Assembly (NCBI RefSeq): GCF_019052805.1
Contig: NZ_JAHQRJ010000001.1
Coordinates: 558,001-622,000 of the forward strand
From: Noviherbaspirillum sp. L7-7A
GTDB taxonomy: Bacteria; Pseudomonadota; Gammaproteobacteria; Burkholderiales; Burkholderiaceae_D
Length of the DNA stretch: 64,000 nt
Direction: 5' to 3'
Every line of letters begins with the position of its first letter. Position 1 is the stretch's first letter. The translations under genes and the position numbers were made by a program. A model generated the notes under the pieces. That model had not been told where the DNA came from, made no database searches, and saw nothing but the letters and a program-made list of their open reading frames with translations. Below, piece after piece: positions 9,130-17,564 of the stretch.

Positions 9130-9251
9130 GCGACGGCCGTCGCCAGGACCGAACTGATAGCTTCTGCATTTGCGGCTGCATCCAGCCCCACACCGCGCGA
9201 TGCGGCAAGCCCGCATGACGATTACAATGCCGCCTCCCATCCACTGACCTG

Positions 9252-10136
9252 ATGAAGCCGCCCATGATCCTGCCCACACTTCGCCGCGCCGTTCTTGTCC
9301 TGCTGCTGGCGTCGACACTCCCCGCGCTGGCCGACGATACGCTGCGCTTTGGCGTGGGCCTGTTCCAGCCGGACAGGGAGAAGAATGACGCCACCTATCG
9401 TCCGCTGGCCGATTACCTGGCAGGGAAACTGGGCCGCAAGGTGCAGCTGCGCACCGTCGACAGCTGGGAAGGGCTGGCCAAGTCGCTGGCCAGCGGCGAA
9501 ACCGACATCGCGCTGCTGGGGCCGTGGGGTTATGTGCTGGCCAATCGCAATGCCGGCGCGCAGGCGGTGGCGACCATCCTCTACGACGGCAAGCCGACCT
9601 ACCATGCGTTGATTGTGACCCGGCCCGACAGCGGCATCCAGAGCCTGGCTGACCTCAAGGGCAAGCACTTCGCCTTTGGCGACAAGGGCTCCACCTCGGG
9701 CTACCTGATCCCGACCTACCAGTTCCTGACCATGGGCATCCAGGACCCGGAAAAATTCCTCGGCAAGGTGGTCTATACCAAACACCAGGCCATCGAAACC
9801 CAGGTGACCCGCGGCGAGCTCGATGCCGGCGCCGACTACGACCGCAACCGCAATGCCATGATCGAGCAGGGCCTGATCAAGGCTGCCGACAGCAAGGTCA
9901 TCTGGACCTCGGCGCCGCTGCCCAACGATGCCTTCGCCGTCAGCGCCGACCTGGCGCGCGACAAGGCGCTGGTGGCCAGACTGAAGGCCGCACTGGAACA
10001 GGCCGGCGCGCCGGCCCAGGCCAACCCGGGCTTGCTGCCGGCGCATTACACCGGCTTCGTTGCAAGCGACGATGCGCTGTACAAGCCGATCCGTGACGCT
10101 GGCCTGGCCACCGGCAAGCTGCAGCCGCGCCCGTGA
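9252..10136 (+). CDS. PhnD-like oxyanion-binding periplasmic protein of arsenosugar-type cluster
   Basis: Periplasmic substrate-binding protein of the phosphate/phosphite/phosphonate (PhnD) family, 294 aa. The signal peptide runs through PALADDTLRFGVGLF; the family core follows (YRPLADYLAGKLGRKVQ, ETDIALLGPWGYV, GKHFAFGDKGSTSGYLIPTY). The same fold is used by the arsenite sensor AioX, so an arsenic or phosphorus oxyanion ligand is plausible given the ArsS gene downstream; this is inference. Its stop overlaps the permease start by 4 nt. No ATPase gene is adjacent: upstream is only repeat DNA and the IS. ATG 9264 is an alternative start. Confidence 0.85.
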   Translation: MKPPMILPTLRRAVLVLLLASTLPALADDTLRFGVGLFQPDREKNDATYRPLADYLAGKLGRKVQLRTVDSWEGLAKSLASGETDIALLGPWGYVLANRNAGAQAVATILYDGKPTYHALIVTRPDSGIQSLADLKGKHFAFGDKGSTSGYLIPTYQFLTMGIQDPEKFLGKVVYTKHQAIETQVTRGELDAGADYDRNRNAMIEQGLIKAADSKVIWTSAPLPNDAFAVSADLARDKALVARLKAALEQAGAPAQANPGLLPAHYTGFVASDDALYKPIRDAGLATGKLQPRP

Positions 10137-11008
10137 CCATGGCCACGCGTGGCAAGACGCGGCTGTGGCTGTTCGCGCTGCTGTATGGCCTGCTGATCGT
10201 CGCCAGCGTGGCCAGCTTCGTGCGTGCCGGCGATTTCCAGTTTGGCCGCAAGCCGTGGCAAAACCTGACGCGCACGCTGCAGGAACTGTCCCGGCCCAGC
10301 CTGGTCGAGGCCTGGCTGGGCGAGCGCGAATTTGCCTATCGCGATGAAGCCGGCCGGGTGCTGCGCACCGAGGACAGGCGGGCGCTGGAGCGTTCCTATC
10401 TGCTTGGCCTGTTTGATGCGGTATGGACCACGATGAAGGTCGCCACCCTGGGCTCGCTGGCCGCCGCGCTGGCGGCGCTGCCGTTCGGCGTGCTGGCTGC
10501 CCGCAACATGCTGGCGCCGCGCTGGATGGCGGCACCGGCGCGGCTGCTGCTGGATGCGGCACGCGCCATCCATGCTTTGGTATTCGGCCTGCTGCTGGTG
10601 GGCATCATCGGGCTCGGCCCGATGGCGGGCATCCTGGCGATTGCCTTTCATTCCTTCGGCAGCTACGGCAAGCTGTATGCGGATGCGATCGAGGCCGTGG
10701 ACCGGCGCCTGATCGATGCCGGCCTGGTGCTGGGCATGACGCCGCTGCAGACCCTGGTGCATGCGCTGCCGCGCACCATGCTGCCGCAGGCGCTGGCCAT
10801 CCACTTGTATATATGGGAATTCAATGTGCGCGACTCCACCGTGCTGGGACTGATCGGCGTCGGCGGCCTCGGGCTGCTCGTGTCGGAGGCGGTGTCGCTG
10901 TTCCAGTGGGGACGGCTGGCAACGCTGCTGCTGGCCATCGTGCTGCTGGTGACCCTGTTCGACCGGGTCAGCCGGCGGGTCAGGGCCGAACTGGCGCTTC
11001 GGCACTGA
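10133..11008 (+). CDS. PhnE-like ABC transporter permease
   Basis: Inner-membrane permease of the phosphonate/phosphite ABC family, about 291 aa. Membrane segments appear at residues 9-30 and in the C-terminal half (about 90-275). The EAA loop that contacts an ATPase is present (DAGLVLGMTPLQTLVHALPR), with the family text GLIGVGGLGLLVSEA. The GTG at 10133 overlaps the binding-protein stop (GTGA); ATG 10139 is the alternative. The EAA loop implies an ATPase partner, yet none is encoded next to it, so a PhnC-type ATPase must be supplied from elsewhere or has been lost. Confidence 0.85.
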   Translation: MTMATRGKTRLWLFALLYGLLIVASVASFVRAGDFQFGRKPWQNLTRTLQELSRPSLVEAWLGEREFAYRDEAGRVLRTEDRRALERSYLLGLFDAVWTTMKVATLGSLAAALAALPFGVLAARNMLAPRWMAAPARLLLDAARAIHALVFGLLLVGIIGLGPMAGILAIAFHSFGSYGKLYADAIEAVDRRLIDAGLVLGMTPLQTLVHALPRTMLPQALAIHLYIWEFNVRDSTVLGLIGVGGLGLLVSEAVSLFQWGRLATLLLAIVLLVTLFDRVSRRVRAELALRH

Positions 11009-11089
11009 GCACCATCGCCAACCGGGCAAGCGACGTGCAAGCCGGTTTCGGTTTATGCTTTGCACTCGTTTTTCTCCGGACAACTTTCC

Positions 11090-12049
11090 ATGCGCGCTAC
11101 CTTTCCCCTGCTGGTCGATACTGATTTCCCCGCCATCCGGCGCCGGCAGCCGGACACGCTCCAGGTCAACCTGGGCTATACCTGCAACCAGACCTGCGTG
11201 CACTGCCATGTCAACGCCGGCCCCAACCGCACCGAGCAGATGGACCGCGCGACCGTGGAGCAGGTGCTGGACGTGCTGCGGCGGGGCGGCATCGCCACGC
11301 TCGACCTGACCGGCGGCGCGCCCGAGATGAATCCGCACTTCCGCTACCTGGTCGAGTCGGCGCGCGCGCTCGGCGTGACGGTGATGGACCGCTGCAACCT
11401 GACCATCCTGGACGAGCCGGGTTATGAGGACATGGCGCGCTTCCTGGCCAGCCAGCAGGTGCAGATCGTGGCTTCCTTGCCCTGCTACCTGGAAGACAAT
11501 GTCGACCGCCAGCGCGGCCGCGGCACCTTCGAAACTAGCATTCGCATGCTGCAGCTGCTCAATACGCTGGGTTATGGCATGGCCCCGGCGCTGCAGCTGC
11601 ACCTGGTCTATAACCCGCAGGGCCCGTCGCTGCCGCCGCCGCAGGCACGCCTGAAGGCCGACTACGACCGCTTCCTCGGCGAGCAGTTCGGCATCCGCTT
11701 CAACCAGCTCTTCACCATCACCAACATGCCGATCCAGCGCTTCGGCAGCATGCTGCTGTCCAAGGGCCAGTTCAACGGCTACATGCAGCTGCTGCGGGAT
11801 GCCCACCAGGATGCCAACCTGAAGCAGGTGATGTGCCGCTCGCTGGTGTCGGTCGACTACCAGGGCTATCTGTACGACTGCGACTTCAACCAGATGCTGG
11901 GCATGCCGATGCGGCATGACGGAAGCCGCCGCATGCACCTGGCCGACATGCTCGGCAGCGGCCTGCAGGGCAAGCCGGTGGCGGTGGCCGACCATTGCTG
12001 GGCCTGCACCGCCGGCGCCGGCAGCAGCTGCGGCGGCGCGCTCGCGTGA
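11090..12049 (+). CDS. arsS: Arsenosugar biosynthesis radical SAM protein ArsS
   Basis: Radical S-adenosylmethionine enzyme of 319 aa. In cyanobacteria ArsS attaches the 5'-deoxyadenosyl group of SAM to dimethylarsenite, making the arsenosugar precursor. The 4Fe-4S motif is C32-x3-C36-x2-C39 (GYTCNQTCVHCHVN), followed by the SAM-binding DLTGGAPEMNP and a Cys-rich C-terminal domain (CRSLVSVD...YDCDFNQ, HCWACTAGAGSSCGG) typical of ArsS. ATG 11090 was chosen over a TTG at 11060. The gene overlaps the next by 4 nt. The methyltransferase ArsM, which makes its substrate, is not in the window. Confidence 0.9.
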   Translation: MRATFPLLVDTDFPAIRRRQPDTLQVNLGYTCNQTCVHCHVNAGPNRTEQMDRATVEQVLDVLRRGGIATLDLTGGAPEMNPHFRYLVESARALGVTVMDRCNLTILDEPGYEDMARFLASQQVQIVASLPCYLEDNVDRQRGRGTFETSIRMLQLLNTLGYGMAPALQLHLVYNPQGPSLPPPQARLKADYDRFLGEQFGIRFNQLFTITNMPIQRFGSMLLSKGQFNGYMQLLRDAHQDANLKQVMCRSLVSVDYQGYLYDCDFNQMLGMPMRHDGSRRMHLADMLGSGLQGKPVAVADHCWACTAGAGSSCGGALA

Positions 12050-13038
12050 GTGGACTGAGCGACCTGGGCGACGTGAGCAGTGCTGCGGGCCGCAGCTGCC
12101 CGGCCAGCTATGGCTATGGCGCAGGCGTTTTCCGGCGCGCGCCGGACTTCGCCTGCGAGACCCTGTACGTGATCGGCGGCCTGTACGGCAACCCCGAGGC
12201 GCTGGATGCGATCGAGGCCCTGGCGGCGCAGGAGGCGCAGCAGGCGCAAAGGCCGCCCACGCTCGCCTTCAACGGCGACTTCCACTGGTTCGACGCCAGC
12301 GATGCGGCATTTGCCGACATCCACCGCCGGGTGCTGCGCCATATCGCGCTGCGCGGCAATGTCGAAACCGAACTGGCCGCCGATGACGCCGGATTCGGCT
12401 GCGGCTGCGGCTATCCGGACGATGTCGGCGACGACGAGGTCGAACGCTCCAACCAGATCCTGCTGCGCCTGCGCGCCACGGCCATGCGCCATCCGCATCA
12501 GCGCCTGCTGATGGGCGCCCTGGCCATGCATGCGGTGGCGCAGGTGGCAGGCGCGCGCATCGGCATCGTGCATGGCGATGCGCAGGCGCTGGCCGGCTGG
12601 GGCTTCGCACGGGGCAGCCTGGACGATCCCGCCCGGCGCGACGGCCTGCTGCGCCAGTTCAGCCAGTCCGGCATCGATGTCTTCGCCAGCAGCCATACCT
12701 GCCTGCCGGCATTTCGCCGCTTCGATGCCGCCGGCCGCACGCATGCCGTGATCAACAATGGCGCAGCCGGCATGCCCAACTTCGGCGGCATGCGGCATGG
12801 CGTGATCAGCCGCATCGCCTCCACGCCCGCGCCAGCGTCGCTGCCGGTGCTGCATGAAGCGGCCTGGCCGGTGGCGGGCCGCATGCTGCATGTCGCCGCG
12901 CTGGCGGTGCGCTATGACCATGATGCCTGGCGATCGCGCTTCCTGGCCGACTGGCCGCCGGGCTCGCCGGCCCATCTTTCCTATTTCCGGCGCATCGAGC
13001 AGGGGCCCGCGTACGGCCCGCGCGATGCCTACCGATGA
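12046..13038 (+). CDS. Metallophosphoesterase-like protein of arsenosugar cluster
   Basis: Predicted cytoplasmic calcineurin-like phosphoesterase of 330 aa. Metal-ligand-like motifs are spread in family order: GGLYGNPEAL near the start, NGDFHWFD, LRGNVETE, IVHGDAQ and SSHTCLPAF. A GCGCGYPDD insertion adds Cys residues. The GTG start at 12046 overlaps the ArsS stop (GTGA), so it is translationally coupled, and the next gene starts 52 nt downstream. A role in removing phosphate from an arsenosugar-phosphate intermediate is inferred from context only. Confidence 0.75.
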   Translation: MSGLSDLGDVSSAAGRSCPASYGYGAGVFRRAPDFACETLYVIGGLYGNPEALDAIEALAAQEAQQAQRPPTLAFNGDFHWFDASDAAFADIHRRVLRHIALRGNVETELAADDAGFGCGCGYPDDVGDDEVERSNQILLRLRATAMRHPHQRLLMGALAMHAVAQVAGARIGIVHGDAQALAGWGFARGSLDDPARRDGLLRQFSQSGIDVFASSHTCLPAFRRFDAAGRTHAVINNGAAGMPNFGGMRHGVISRIASTPAPASLPVLHEAAWPVAGRMLHVAALAVRYDHDAWRSRFLADWPPGSPAHLSYFRRIEQGPAYGPRDAYR

Positions 13039-13090
13039 GCCAGGCTGTCCCGCCGAAGCCGGGCGCACCATCAACCCCACCCGAACCCCG

Positions 13091-15241
13091 ATGAAAACCA
13101 GACGCCTGTTGCTGCTCCTGCTGGTCGCCGCCGCGATCGCAGCCTTCCTTGCCTTTGACCTGGGCCGCTACCTGAGCCTGGAGGCGCTGAAGGCTCGGCA
13201 GGAAGCGCTGTCGGCCTATGCCGCGCTGCATCCGGGGCGCAGCGCGGCGCTGTTCTTTGCCGTCTATACCGCAGCCGCTGCGTTGTCCATTCCCGGCGCC
13301 GCCATCCTGACGCTGGGCGCGGGCGCCGTGTTCGGCTTCTGGCTGGGCCTCCTGATCGTCTCCTTTGCCTCCACCATCGGCGCCACGCTGGCCTTCCTCG
13401 CCGCGCGCTTTTTGCTGCGCGACACCGTCAAGCGCCGCTTCGGCGACCGTGCGAAGGCCATCGACCAGGGCATAGCCCGCGACGGCGCCTTCTACCTGTT
13501 CACGCTGCGCCTGGTGCCGCTGTTTCCGTTCTTCCTGATCAACCTGCTGATGGGCCTGACCGCGCTGCCGGTGCCCACCTTCTACTGGGTCAGCCAGCTC
13601 GGCATGCTGGCCGGCACCGCGGTCTATGTGAATGCCGGCACCCAGCTGGCCCAGCTCACCTCGCTGCGCGGCATCCTGTCGCCCGGCCTCCTGCTGTCGT
13701 TCACGCTGCTCGGCATCTTCCCGCTGCTGGCCAAGAAGGCGATCGATGCCTACAAGGCGCGCCGGGTCTATGCGCGCTGGCCGCGGCCGCGCCGGGTCGA
13801 CTACAACATGGTGGTGATCGGCGCCGGATCGGCCGGGCTGGTGTCGGCCTATATCGCCAGCGCGGTCAAGGCGAAGGTGGCGCTGGTGGAAAAGCACCGC
13901 GTGGGCGGCGACTGCCTCAACACCGGCTGCGTGCCGTCCAAGGCATTGATCAAGAGCGCACGGCTGATGTCGCAGATCCGGCATGCCGGCGACTACGGCC
14001 TGGCCAATGCCGATGCCCGCGTTGATTTCTCGGCCGTGATGGCGCGGGTGCGGCGGGTGATCGCGGAGATCGAGCCGCATGACTCGGTGGCGCGCTATAC
14101 CGGCCTGGGCGTGGAGCCCGTGATCGGCGAGGCCCGCATCGTCTCGCCGTTCGCGGTGGAAGTGAAGGAGGCCGGCGGAGGCACGCGGCTGCTGACGACC
14201 CGCAGCATCGTGATCGCCGCCGGCGCCCGGCCTTTCGTGCCGCCGCTGCCCGGCCTGGACCAGGTCGGCTGCCTGACTTCCGACACGCTGTGGGAACTCG
14301 ATGCGCTGCCGCGCCGCCTCCTGGTGCTGGGCGGCGGCCCGATCGGCTGCGAGCTGGCGCAGGCCTTTGCCAGGCTGGGGTCGGAAGTCACGCTGGTGGA
14401 AATGGGCGAGCGCCTGATGGCGCGCGAGGATGCCGACGTCTCCGACCTGGTGGCGGCACGCTTTCGTGCTGAAGGCATACAGGTGCTGACCGGACACAAG
14501 GCGCAGCGTTTTCTGGTCGAAGGCGGGGACAGGATACTGATTGCCAGCCATGCCGGCGGCGAACTGCGCATCGCCTTCGACAAGGTGATCTGCGCGCTGG
14601 GGCGGGTTGCCAACACTGCCGGCTATGGACTGGAGGAGCTGGGCATACCGGTCACGGCTGCGCGCACGGTCGAGACCGATGACTGCCTGCAGACGCTGTA
14701 TCCCAACATCCTCGCCGCCGGCGACGTGGCCGGTCCTTACCAGTTCACCCATGTCGCCGCGCACCAGGCCTGGTATGCCGCGGTCAACGGCCTGTTCGGC
14801 CGCTTCCGGCGCTTCAGGGCGGACTACACGGTGATTCCCTGGGCCACCTTCATCGAGCCCGAGGTGGCGCGCGTCGGCCTGAACGAACGGGAGGCGAAGG
14901 AGAAGGGCATTGCCTTCGAAGTCACGCGCTATGGCATCGACGACCTCGACCGGGCCATCGCCGACGGCGTTGCCCACGGCTGGGTCAAGGTGCTGACCGT
15001 GCCGGGCAAGGACAAAATACTGGGCGCGACCATCGTCGGCGAACATGCCGGCGACCTGATTGCCGAATTCGTGCTGGCGATGAAGCATGGCCTGGGCATG
15101 AACAAGCTGCTGGGCACCATCCATATCTACCCGACGCTGGCCGAGTCCAACAAGTACGCGGCAGGCAACTGGAAGCGGGCCCATGCGCCCGAGCGGCTGC
15201 TGGGCTGGGTGCAGCGCTTCCATGCATGGCAGCGCGGCTGA
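13091..15241 (+). CDS. TVP38/TMEM64 membrane domain fused to mercuric reductase-like flavoprotein
   Basis: Fusion protein of 716 aa. Residues 1-230 form a TVP38/TMEM64 (SNARE-associated/DedA-like) membrane domain with about six helices (ALFFAVYTAAAALSIPG, GAGAVFGFWLGLL, LRLVPLFPFFLINLLMGLT). Residues 240-716 are a pyridine nucleotide-disulfide oxidoreductase: FAD motif VVIGAGSAGLVSAYIA, redox-active disulfide GGDCLNTGCVPSKAL, NAD(P) motif VLGGGPIGCELAQAF, second FAD motif ILAAGDVAG, and dimerisation domain with the HIYPTLAE active-site His. The C-terminal Cys pair of true MerA is absent. ATG 13091 fits the membrane segment; ATG 13025 is possible. Similar fusions accompany ArsS clusters. Confidence 0.9.
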   Translation: MKTRRLLLLLLVAAAIAAFLAFDLGRYLSLEALKARQEALSAYAALHPGRSAALFFAVYTAAAALSIPGAAILTLGAGAVFGFWLGLLIVSFASTIGATLAFLAARFLLRDTVKRRFGDRAKAIDQGIARDGAFYLFTLRLVPLFPFFLINLLMGLTALPVPTFYWVSQLGMLAGTAVYVNAGTQLAQLTSLRGILSPGLLLSFTLLGIFPLLAKKAIDAYKARRVYARWPRPRRVDYNMVVIGAGSAGLVSAYIASAVKAKVALVEKHRVGGDCLNTGCVPSKALIKSARLMSQIRHAGDYGLANADARVDFSAVMARVRRVIAEIEPHDSVARYTGLGVEPVIGEARIVSPFAVEVKEAGGGTRLLTTRSIVIAAGARPFVPPLPGLDQVGCLTSDTLWELDALPRRLLVLGGGPIGCELAQAFARLGSEVTLVEMGERLMAREDADVSDLVAARFRAEGIQVLTGHKAQRFLVEGGDRILIASHAGGELRIAFDKVICALGRVANTAGYGLEELGIPVTAARTVETDDCLQTLYPNILAAGDVAGPYQFTHVAAHQAWYAAVNGLFGRFRRFRADYTVIPWATFIEPEVARVGLNEREAKEKGIAFEVTRYGIDDLDRAIADGVAHGWVKVLTVPGKDKILGATIVGEHAGDLIAEFVLAMKHGLGMNKLLGTIHIYPTLAESNKYAAGNWKRAHAPERLLGWVQRFHAWQRG

Positions 15242-15265
15242 GCATTGACATTGGCGAGACAGGCG

Positions 15266-15949
15266 ATGCGGCTATCCATCATCATCCCGGTGCTCAATGA
15301 AGCGGCCGGCATCGGACCCTTGCTGCGGCGGCTGGCGCCCTTGCGCGAACACGGGGCGCAACTGGTGGTGGTCGATGGCGGCAGCGGCGACGATACGGCG
15401 GCGCTGGCTGCCCCGCATGCGGACCTGGTGATCGCAGCGCAGCGGGGCCGGGCCAGCCAGATGCATGCAGGCGCGCTGGCCGCCAGCGGCGATGCGCTGC
15501 TGTTCCTGCATGCCGACACGCTGCTGCCGCCGGGCGCCGATGCATTGATAGAGGCTGCCCTGCGCAGCCATGCCTGGGGTCGCTTCGACGTGGCGCTGGA
15601 TGGCGCGCATCCGATGTTCCGGCTGATCGCTGCCATGATGAACCTGCGTTCCAGGCTGACGGCAATCGCCACCGGCGACCAGGCGATCTTCATGCACCGC
15701 GCCTTCTATCTGCAGGCCGGCGGCTTTCCGCAACTGGCGCTGATGGAAGACATCGCCTTCTGCAAGCGGGCGCGGCAAATGGCCCGGCCGGCCTGCCTGC
15801 GCCAGCGGGTGCTGACCTCGGCACGCCGATGGGAAAAGAATGGGATTTGGCGCACCATCTTCCTGATGTGGCGGCTGCGCCTGGCCTACTTCCTGGGCGC
15901 CGACCCCGAGCGGCTGGCAAGGCAATACGGCTACCGGAAACAGGCATGA
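15266..15949 (+). CDS. Family 2 glycosyltransferase of arsenosugar type (TIGR04283-like)
   Basis: GT-A fold glycosyltransferase of 227 aa. It begins MRLSIIIPVLNEAAGI (GT2 nucleotide-binding strand), then VVVDGGSGDDT, RGRASQMHAGALAASGDALLF, and a DxD-like LHADTLLPPG. The short form with RASQMNxGA-type text matches the TIGR04283 family usually found with ArsS. It lies 24 nt after the flavoprotein fusion and overlaps the next gene by ATGA. It probably transfers a sugar to the arsenoribose intermediate; donor and acceptor cannot be read from the sequence. A TTG at 15245 is an alternative start. Confidence 0.85.
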   Translation: MRLSIIIPVLNEAAGIGPLLRRLAPLREHGAQLVVVDGGSGDDTAALAAPHADLVIAAQRGRASQMHAGALAASGDALLFLHADTLLPPGADALIEAALRSHAWGRFDVALDGAHPMFRLIAAMMNLRSRLTAIATGDQAIFMHRAFYLQAGGFPQLALMEDIAFCKRARQMARPACLRQRVLTSARRWEKNGIWRTIFLMWRLRLAYFLGADPERLARQYGYRKQA

Positions 15950-16620
15950 GTGACCTGCATATCGCCATCTTCAGCCGCGCGCCGGTGCCGGGCGCGGCCA
16001 AGACCCGCCTGATTCCGCTGCTTGGCGAGGAGGGCGCGGCCGGCGCCCAGCGCCGGATGGCCTGGCGCACCCTGGAAACCGCCCGCGCAGTGCCCGACGC
16101 CAGCGTTTCGCTCTGGTGCGCCGGCGATATCGGTCATCCCTTCCTGCGTGCATGCGCCAGTCATTTCAACGTGCCCTGCCTGCCGCAGGCGGACGGCGAT
16201 CTTGGCCTGCGCATGGCCCACTGCCTGCAGGCCGTTCTCGCCACGCATCGCAAGGCGCTGCTGATCGGCACCGACTGCCCGGCCTTCAATGTCGGGGCTC
16301 TGCAGGCGGCTGCCGCTGCACTCGATGCGGCGCGCATGGTGTTCACGCCGGCCGAGGATGGCGGCTATGTGCTGGTCGGCGCGCGCCGTGGCGGTCTGGC
16401 GCCACGCTGCTTCGACGATGTGGCATGGAGCACCGCGCAGGTGATGGCGCAGACGCGGCAGCGCCTGCGGGAAGCCGGCTGGCAAAGCGGCCAGGACTGG
16501 CTTGAAATGCCGGCATTGTGGGACGTGGACACGCCGGCGGATTATCTGCGGGCGCGGCCGCTGCTTGAGTCAGGCGATAAGGCCGCCGGGCCGGCGCCGC
16601 CTGCCCGCTACCTGCGCTGA
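15946..16620 (+). CDS. TIGR04282-like arsenosugar-associated glycosyltransferase
   Basis: Protein of 224 aa with a nucleotidyltransferase/GT-A fold: IAIFSRAPVPGAAKTRL is the family N-terminal signature, followed by GDLGLRMAHCLQ, LLIGTDCPAFNV (DxP-type metal site), EDGGYVLVGARRGG, FDDVAWST and a C-terminal PALWDVDTPADYL. This is the partner family (TIGR04282/DUF2064) of the preceding transferase. It is the last gene of the arsenosugar operon and its end overlaps the convergent esterase gene by 13 nt. Confidence 0.86.
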   Translation: MSDLHIAIFSRAPVPGAAKTRLIPLLGEEGAAGAQRRMAWRTLETARAVPDASVSLWCAGDIGHPFLRACASHFNVPCLPQADGDLGLRMAHCLQAVLATHRKALLIGTDCPAFNVGALQAAAAALDAARMVFTPAEDGGYVLVGARRGGLAPRCFDDVAWSTAQVMAQTRQRLREAGWQSGQDWLEMPALWDVDTPADYLRARPLLESGDKAAGPAPPARYLR

Positions 16621-17480
16621 TCCGGCAGGCATTGCCTTTCCAGATAACGCAGCGCGTCCGGCAGCGCCCTGCGCACCGTGGCCCAGTCCAGTTCGCCATC
16701 GATTACCCGCAACTCCACCTTCTCCGGCTGTATGGCGGCCAGCTCGCCGTAGAGGCGGGTGGCCATGGGCACCAGGCCAAGCAACTGGTCGTCATCGCCG
16801 GTGGCAATCCAGATCGGTACGCGCCTCGGGTTGTCGCGATAGGCCTGCAGATGGGCTGGATAGTTCAGCGACTGCCAGACGGCGGGATCAAAGACGCCGT
16901 GACGCATGAATTGCGGCATGCGCCGTATGCCGGAAGTAGCAGCTGGCAGCGGCTGGTAGATCTCCGGGCTGATCACGGCGGCCGCGCAGAAGAAGTCCGG
17001 ATGTCTCAGCGCAAGGTTCAGCGCGCCGTAAGCTCCCATCGACCAGCCTGCCAACGCACGGCCGCGCCTGTCTTGCAACACCTTGTACTTGCCTTCAACA
17101 TAGGGAATCAATTCACGTATCAGGGCACTTTCCGCTTTGTCCTGCTCGCCATCGACCCACCAGGATTGTTCGCCGAAGCTTGGCATGATCGACAGCATGG
17201 GACGTAGCTCGCGTTTTGCCATCAATGCATTCACGGTTTCCAGGGCGCCGTTTTCAAGCCATTCATTCTGGTCGCCATCCAGGCCATGCAACAGATAAAG
17301 CGCCGGGAACTGATGCGTTGCCGCGTCATAGCGGTCAGGAAGGTAGACCGAGAAACTGACCCTGCGGTTCAGTATGGTTGACGGGTAACTGTCCAGCACT
17401 GCGCGTCCGGCCCATGCATGGCCGGCCGGGATTGCCCAAAACAGAATAGCCAGCAGCAACGCCCTCGCCTTGATCGTCAT
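16608..17480 (-). CDS. Secreted esterase-fold protein with apparent loss of catalytic His
   Basis: Exported alpha/beta-hydrolase of the putative esterase family (PF00756-like), 290 aa, with signal peptide MTIKARALLLAILFWAIPAGHAWA. It has YLLHGLDGDQNEW (oxyanion region), nucleophile elbow AGWSMGAYGALNLA and an Asp in ATGDDDQLLG. Near the C-terminus, where relatives carry G-H-D-W, this protein reads DGELDWATVRRALPDAL, with Leu (codon CTG) in place of His. Either the catalytic His is elsewhere or the enzyme is non-hydrolytic. It is convergent with the arsenosugar operon and shows no clear link to it. Confidence 0.8.
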   Translation of the reverse strand: MTIKARALLLAILFWAIPAGHAWAGRAVLDSYPSTILNRRVSFSVYLPDRYDAATHQFPALYLLHGLDGDQNEWLENGALETVNALMAKRELRPMLSIMPSFGEQSWWVDGEQDKAESALIRELIPYVEGKYKVLQDRRGRALAGWSMGAYGALNLALRHPDFFCAAAVISPEIYQPLPAATSGIRRMPQFMRHGVFDPAVWQSLNYPAHLQAYRDNPRRVPIWIATGDDDQLLGLVPMATRLYGELAAIQPEKVELRVIDGELDWATVRRALPDALRYLERQCLPDQRR

Positions 17481-17564
17481 TTTTTCTCCCGGTGAATTGT
17501 TTTCGTGGAAAGAAAAAATGACCGGTTCCAGGTTGAAGCGATTCAGGCGTGCGTGCTTACTTAC

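Noticed and set aside
12806-15223. 805-codon minus-strand frame
   Set aside because: Complement of the TVP38-flavoprotein gene, whose motifs are unmistakable on the plus strand.
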